Both the position numbers and the translations under genes were made by a program. Shown piece after piece: positions 61,070 through 64,000 of a stretch of 64,000 nucleotides of DNA (position 1 is its first letter; each line of letters opens with the position of its first letter). Where the stretch lies: the NCBI GenBank assembly GCA_947488435.1, contig CANKZG010000004.1, forward strand, positions 1 to 64,000, written 5' to 3'. Below the pieces are notes generated by a model. That model ran no database searches and had not been told where the DNA came from. It saw nothing but the letters and a program-made list of their open reading frames with translations. Origin of the DNA: an uncultured Flavobacteriaceae bacterium. Its GTDB lineage: Bacteria; Bacteroidota; Bacteroidia; Flavobacteriales; Flavobacteriaceae.

Positions 61070-61855
61070 TTACAATGCTCTCAAGAGGCCACCATCGATA
61101 GGAATGTTCGTTCCAGTTATGAATGCCGCTTGCTCTGACGCTAAAAAGCTCACCAGATATCCATACTCTTTAGGGTCTCCAAACCTTTTTAAAGGCACTT
61201 TAGAAAGCATTTCTTCTCGTACTTCAGCTACAGGTACGTTAAAAGACTTTGCCTTACTTTCATTAAGCTGTTGTATACGTTCCGTATCAAAATAACCGGT
61301 TAAAATACTATTTACAGTTATCGCGTAAGTACCCAAATCCGTAGCTAAAGTTTTAGCCCACGTAACTACGGCAGCTCGAATACTATTCGATAATGTTAAG
61401 TAAGAAAGAGGTTCTTTTACAGAAACCGATGCCACGTTAATAACACGACCCCATTGTTGATCTTTCATATGCTTCAAGGCTAGTTCGGTAGTATAACAAA
61501 CCGTTTTGAATAGTAAGTTGAACGCTTCTTGATAGTCATCAATGCTTTTTTCTAATGCCCCTCCAGGTTTAGGTCCTTGTGTATTGTTTATCAGAATGTC
61601 TATAGTGTGCGAATCAAAAAAAAGATTTATTTGAGTTTTAAAAGACTCAAAATCGTTGAAATCTACAAGTAAATACCCATGATTTTGCCCATCGGTAACT
61701 GGCAGGTTATTTACAATTTCCCGAAGTTTTTGTTCATTTCGAGCCATCAAAAAGACGCTTGCACCACTAGCAGCAAGTTGCTCCGCAATAGCTTTACCTA
61801 TGCCGCCACTGCTTCCACCAACTAAGGCGTTTTTACCCTTTAAAACAATTTTCAT
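61070..61855 (-). CDS. Atypical SDR family protein without the Tyr-x-x-x-Lys site
   Basis: This is a 261-residue protein with the short-chain dehydrogenase/reductase fold. The cofactor motif VGGSSGGIG lies at residues 12-20 and the Ser143 position in VINVASVSV is kept. The place of the catalytic Tyr and Lys reads S156-N-S-I-R160, so both key residues are replaced, as in the LSN-x-x-RAAV subgroup of SDR proteins. NNAG is also changed to NNTQG. The C-terminal TGTNIPIDGG is normal. Its reaction is unknown. It follows the cupin gene by eight bases on the same strand. Confidence 0.85.
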   Translation of the reverse strand: MKIVLKGKNALVGGSSGGIGKAIAEQLAASGASVFLMARNEQKLREIVNNLPVTDGQNHGYLLVDFNDFESFKTQINLFFDSHTIDILINNTQGPKPGGALEKSIDDYQEAFNLLFKTVCYTTELALKHMKDQQWGRVINVASVSVKEPLSYLTLSNSIRAAVVTWAKTLATDLGTYAITVNSILTGYFDTERIQQLNESKAKSFNVPVAEVREEMLSKVPLKRFGDPKEYGYLVSFLASEQAAFITGTNIPIDGGLLRAL

Positions 61856-61863
61856 ATGCTTTT

Positions 61864-62181
61864 TTATTTGTATTCTTCTCTTGCAGGACTAAAAATATCC
61901 ATGAGCTTGCAAGAAGTCAATGCTTTTCCACCATGCTTGGCATATGAAGGAATAACGACCAAGGTTCCTGGTTTGTATACCTTCGTAACCCCATCGACAG
62001 TCAATTCAAATTCTCCTTCTAAAACTTCCATTACTTGTTCATTCATATGCGAATGTTCAGGAACGGTAGCTCCCTGTTCGACATCCCAAAAAGCGATACT
62101 CATTTGTTCCGTATGAATTAATTTGCCTTGATAACCAAGGAAAATCTCCTTTGTGGGTACTTCTGAAAGCTTAATATCCAT
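61864..62181 (-). CDS. Small cupin-domain protein
   Basis: This is a 105-residue single-domain cupin. The metal-binding motifs are EHSHMNEQVMEVLEGEFE near residue 40 (two His and Glu) and a late His in PSYAKHGG near residue 81. Single cupins can isomerise or bind small sugars or acids. It is the first gene of a two-gene unit with an atypical SDR. The substrate is unknown. Confidence 0.87.
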   Translation of the reverse strand: MDIKLSEVPTKEIFLGYQGKLIHTEQMSIAFWDVEQGATVPEHSHMNEQVMEVLEGEFELTVDGVTKVYKPGTLVVIPSYAKHGGKALTSCKLMDIFSPAREEYK

Positions 62182-62360
62182 AATGCGCTATATTCTTTAC
62201 GAATATAAAAATAAGATAGTATTCTTTCAGTTAAAAATAGAAGACAGAATATTTTTAACGCTAAAAAAAATGGATACAAAAGATATTCGTTCTTTTAGAA
62301 TACGGTGCTTTTTAGTAGCACTTGCAATTCCTATCTTTAGACCTTTAAAAATTCTAAGAG

Positions 62361-63707
62361 ATGCGTATTCATTTTATTGCAATAGGTGGTAGTGCAATGC
62401 ACAATTTAGCCTTAGCACTTCATCATAAAGGTTATCAGATAAGTGGAAGTGATGATGTTATTTTTGAACCTTCTAAAAGTAGATTAGCTGATAAAGGTTT
62501 ATTACCAGAAAGTTTTGGTTGGTTTCCAGAAAAAATTGACCATAAAATTGATGCTGTTATTTTGGGGATGCACGCTAAACCCGATAATGTTGAACTGCAA
62601 AGAGCACAAAAGCTAGGATTAAAAATTTATTCGTATCCCGAGTTTTTATATGAACAGTCTAAGTATAAAACTAGGGTTGTTATTGGTGGAAGTCATGGAA
62701 AAACTACGATTACCTCAATGATATTACATGTGTTGAACTATTATAACAAGGAAGTAGATTATATGGTAGGTGCTCAGTTAGATGGATTTGACAGAATGGT
62801 ACATCTTACAGAAACTAATGATTTTATTGTTTTAGAAGGAGATGAGTATTTGTCTTCCCCTATAGATCGCAGACCGAAGTTTCACTTGTATCAACCCAAC
62901 ATAGCCTTGCTAAGTGGCATCGCTTGGGATCACATTAATGTATTTCCAACTTTTGAGAATTATAAAGAGCAATTCAGCATTTTTGTAGAAAGCATCGTCC
63001 AAGGTGGCAGTATAACGTATAACGAGGAAGATAGCGTTTTAAGGGATGTTGTAGATAGTTCAGAACGTACCATCCGAAAATTCCCGTATCAAACCCCGAC
63101 ATTTAAGGTGGTAAATGGAGAAACGCTGATCAATACCCCAGATGGGGAAATGCCACTTGAAATTTTTGGGAGTCATAATCTTAATAACTTGGCGGGAGCA
63201 AAGTGGATTTGTCAACATATGGGAATTGATGAATTGGATTTTTATGAGGCTATTGCTAGCTTTAAAGGTGCTGCTAAACGGTTAGAAAAAATAGCAGAAA
63301 ATGAAAAAACCGTCGTGTTTAAAGATTATGCACATTCTCCTAGTAAGGTGGCTGCTACCACTAAGGCGGTAAAAGAACAATATCCTGATAGGAAATTGAT
63401 GGCTTGTCTGGAACTGCACACTTACAGCAGTCTTAACGCCGAATTTTTGAAAGAATATAAAAAAACACTCGAATACGCCGATATAGCAGTTGTATACTAT
63501 TCTCCAGATGCCGTTAAAATCAAACAGTTGGAAGAAGTAACAGAAATTCAAATTTCAGAAGCATTTGCAAAGGATAAACTTCAGGTATATACAAACGCAA
63601 TGAGCTTTAAAGACTTTCTTTTTAACCAGAATCTGGAAAATACTGTTTTACTACTCATGAGTTCTGGAAACTATGGAGGATTAGACTTTGATAGCATAAA
63701 GATTTAG
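62361..63707 (+). CDS. mpl: UDP-N-acetylmuramate:L-alanyl-gamma-D-glutamyl-meso-diaminopimelate ligase
   Basis: This is the peptidoglycan-recycling ligase Mpl, 448 residues, which joins a recovered tripeptide to UDP-MurNAc so that it re-enters cell-wall synthesis. It has the MurC-like N-terminal fold with IAIGGSAMHNLA, the ATP site GGSHGKTTITS near residue 108, and the LEGDEYLSSPID block, with the DYAHSPSKVAAT segment near residue 318 typical for Mpl. It complements murF in the same window. A small hairpin follows the stop codon. Confidence 0.92.
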   Translation: MRIHFIAIGGSAMHNLALALHHKGYQISGSDDVIFEPSKSRLADKGLLPESFGWFPEKIDHKIDAVILGMHAKPDNVELQRAQKLGLKIYSYPEFLYEQSKYKTRVVIGGSHGKTTITSMILHVLNYYNKEVDYMVGAQLDGFDRMVHLTETNDFIVLEGDEYLSSPIDRRPKFHLYQPNIALLSGIAWDHINVFPTFENYKEQFSIFVESIVQGGSITYNEEDSVLRDVVDSSERTIRKFPYQTPTFKVVNGETLINTPDGEMPLEIFGSHNLNNLAGAKWICQHMGIDELDFYEAIASFKGAAKRLEKIAENEKTVVFKDYAHSPSKVAATTKAVKEQYPDRKLMACLELHTYSSLNAEFLKEYKKTLEYADIAVVYYSPDAVKIKQLEEVTEIQISEAFAKDKLQVYTNAMSFKDFLFNQNLENTVLLLMSSGNYGGLDFDSIKI

Positions 63708-63739
63708 GTATCTGTAAAAATGTCAGCTACAATACAGTT

Positions 63740-63759
63740 GGAATACTCTTTGGTATTCC
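63740..63759. repeat. Inverted repeat between mpl and the small membrane gene
   Basis: GGAATAC and GTATTCC form a stem with a six-base loop. It has no T tract and is followed almost at once by the next start codon, so it could affect that gene's translation or end the mpl transcript weakly. Confidence 0.4.
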
Positions 63760-63765
63760 ATAAGT

Positions 63766-63960
63766 ATGTGCATAAAATCTTTTAAAACCGCATTAATTTG
63801 CATCAGTGTTTTCTTTAGAAGAAAGCTCTCGATTGTTCTTATCGCTTTTATGCTAGGTATATCAAACGTTATTTTGGAAGAAACCAGAACTGTTCATGAT
63901 ACCAAAAAGGAAGTAGTTCTTAAAGAAGATCAAGACAAAGGGTTGAAGGACCAATCTTAG
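63766..63960 (+). CDS. Small membrane-anchored protein, unknown function
   Basis: I do not recognise this 64-residue protein. An N-terminal hydrophobic region with basic residues in its middle (FFRRKLSIVLIAFMLGISNVI) is followed by a charged tail rich in Lys, Glu and Asp. A single membrane anchor or a signal peptide with a polar tail is likely. The ATG lies just after a hairpin and 56 bases past mpl. Start uncertain: an internal Met (MLGISN) is possible. Confidence 0.5.
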   Translation: MCIKSFKTALICISVFFRRKLSIVLIAFMLGISNVILEETRTVHDTKKEVVLKEDQDKGLKDQS

Positions 63961-64000
63961 CATACTTTTTTAAACTCCAAACTGTCTCAAATGATGATCC

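Noticed and set aside
1-64000. CRISPR arrays, insertion sequences, prophage or toxin-antitoxin genes
   Set aside because: No regularly spaced repeats, transposase, integrase, phage structural or antitoxin-like protein was seen on either strand.

Overview
This window is a stretch of chromosome from a member of the Flavobacteriaceae (Bacteroidota), probably marine. Four things point there. Base composition is low in GC. Several genes are preceded by the Bacteroidota promoter -7 box TAnnTTTG, while Shine-Dalgarno sites are mostly lacking. The gliding and type IX secretion genes gldJ and porV are present, together with a secreted protein carrying a type IX C-terminal sorting domain. The gene order murF-gldJ / porV-cdd-pdhA-pdhC is also characteristic of the family. 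No phage, insertion sequence, CRISPR array or plasmid gene was found, so this is mostly core genome with small lineage-specific parts.

Layout. Bases 1-65 hold the 3' end of a 5S rRNA and its terminator, so an rRNA operon lies to the left. A beta-helix type IX cargo protein follows, then the convergent glutamate synthase operon gltB-gltD and an acyl-CoA dehydrogenase. From 9.9 to 14.5 kb runs nhaD, exbB, exbD, a tonB-like gene and folC, then tRNA-Val(TAC). From 14.7 to 19.9 kb, mostly on the minus strand, lies an accessory-looking block: a small membrane protein, an esterase lipoprotein, a mutarotase-like protein, an M23-LysM peptidase, a fused M56-M23 peptidase and a BlaI-type repressor with a perfect 42-bp palindrome in its promoter. 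From 19.9 to 24.3 kb are an AraC regulator with an SDR enzyme, two acetyltransferases, a small membrane transporter, tRNA-Val(GAC) and a DCC-family protein. From 24.3 to 34.4 kb are an ABC transporter of the LolCDE/MacB type, murF, gldJ, porV, cdd, pdhA and pdhC. From 34.5 to 43.6 kb are an M28 peptidase, an SDR, a SprT-like protein, manC, a DUF389 membrane protein, an Mla-type ABC pair, PafA-type phosphatase and a glycosyltransferase. From 43.7 to 50.5 kb are a methyltransferase, a KAS III enzyme, gcvP, a UbiA-like membrane protein and a sigma factor with two zinc-finger anti-sigma-like proteins. The right end carries an M3 peptidase, purE-purK, a fused hpt-adk gene, obgE, a DUF4136 lipoprotein, a LytS/LytTR two-component pair, DoxX, a TPR protein, an atypical SDR with a cupin, mpl and a small membrane protein.

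How the parts fit. Much of the window serves the cell envelope: peptidoglycan precursor synthesis and recycling (murF, mpl), lipid and lipoprotein transport (Mla-like and LolCDE-like ABC systems), TonB energisation, and type IX secretion and gliding. The rest is central metabolism: nitrogen assimilation, pyruvate dehydrogenase, glycine cleavage, purines and folate.

The most interesting material is regulatory DNA that matches the genes beside it. (1) The 42-bp palindrome abuts the -7 box of the BlaI repressor whose partner is an M56-M23 fusion. (2) An identical 15-bp direct repeat with 21-bp spacing lies upstream of the SDR-AraC operon. (3) TTACCG repeats with 21-bp spacing flank the -33 element of the LytS/LytTR promoter, whose leader also has a 17-codon ORF. 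(4) A perfect 34-bp palindrome covers the promoter of the KAS III operon. (5) An inverted repeat lies between the two divergent purine operons. Also notable are the absence of porU beside porV, the in-frame Hpt-Adk fusion with a TTG start, the doubled anti-sigma gene, and a C-A mismatch in the T stem of tRNA-Val(GAC).
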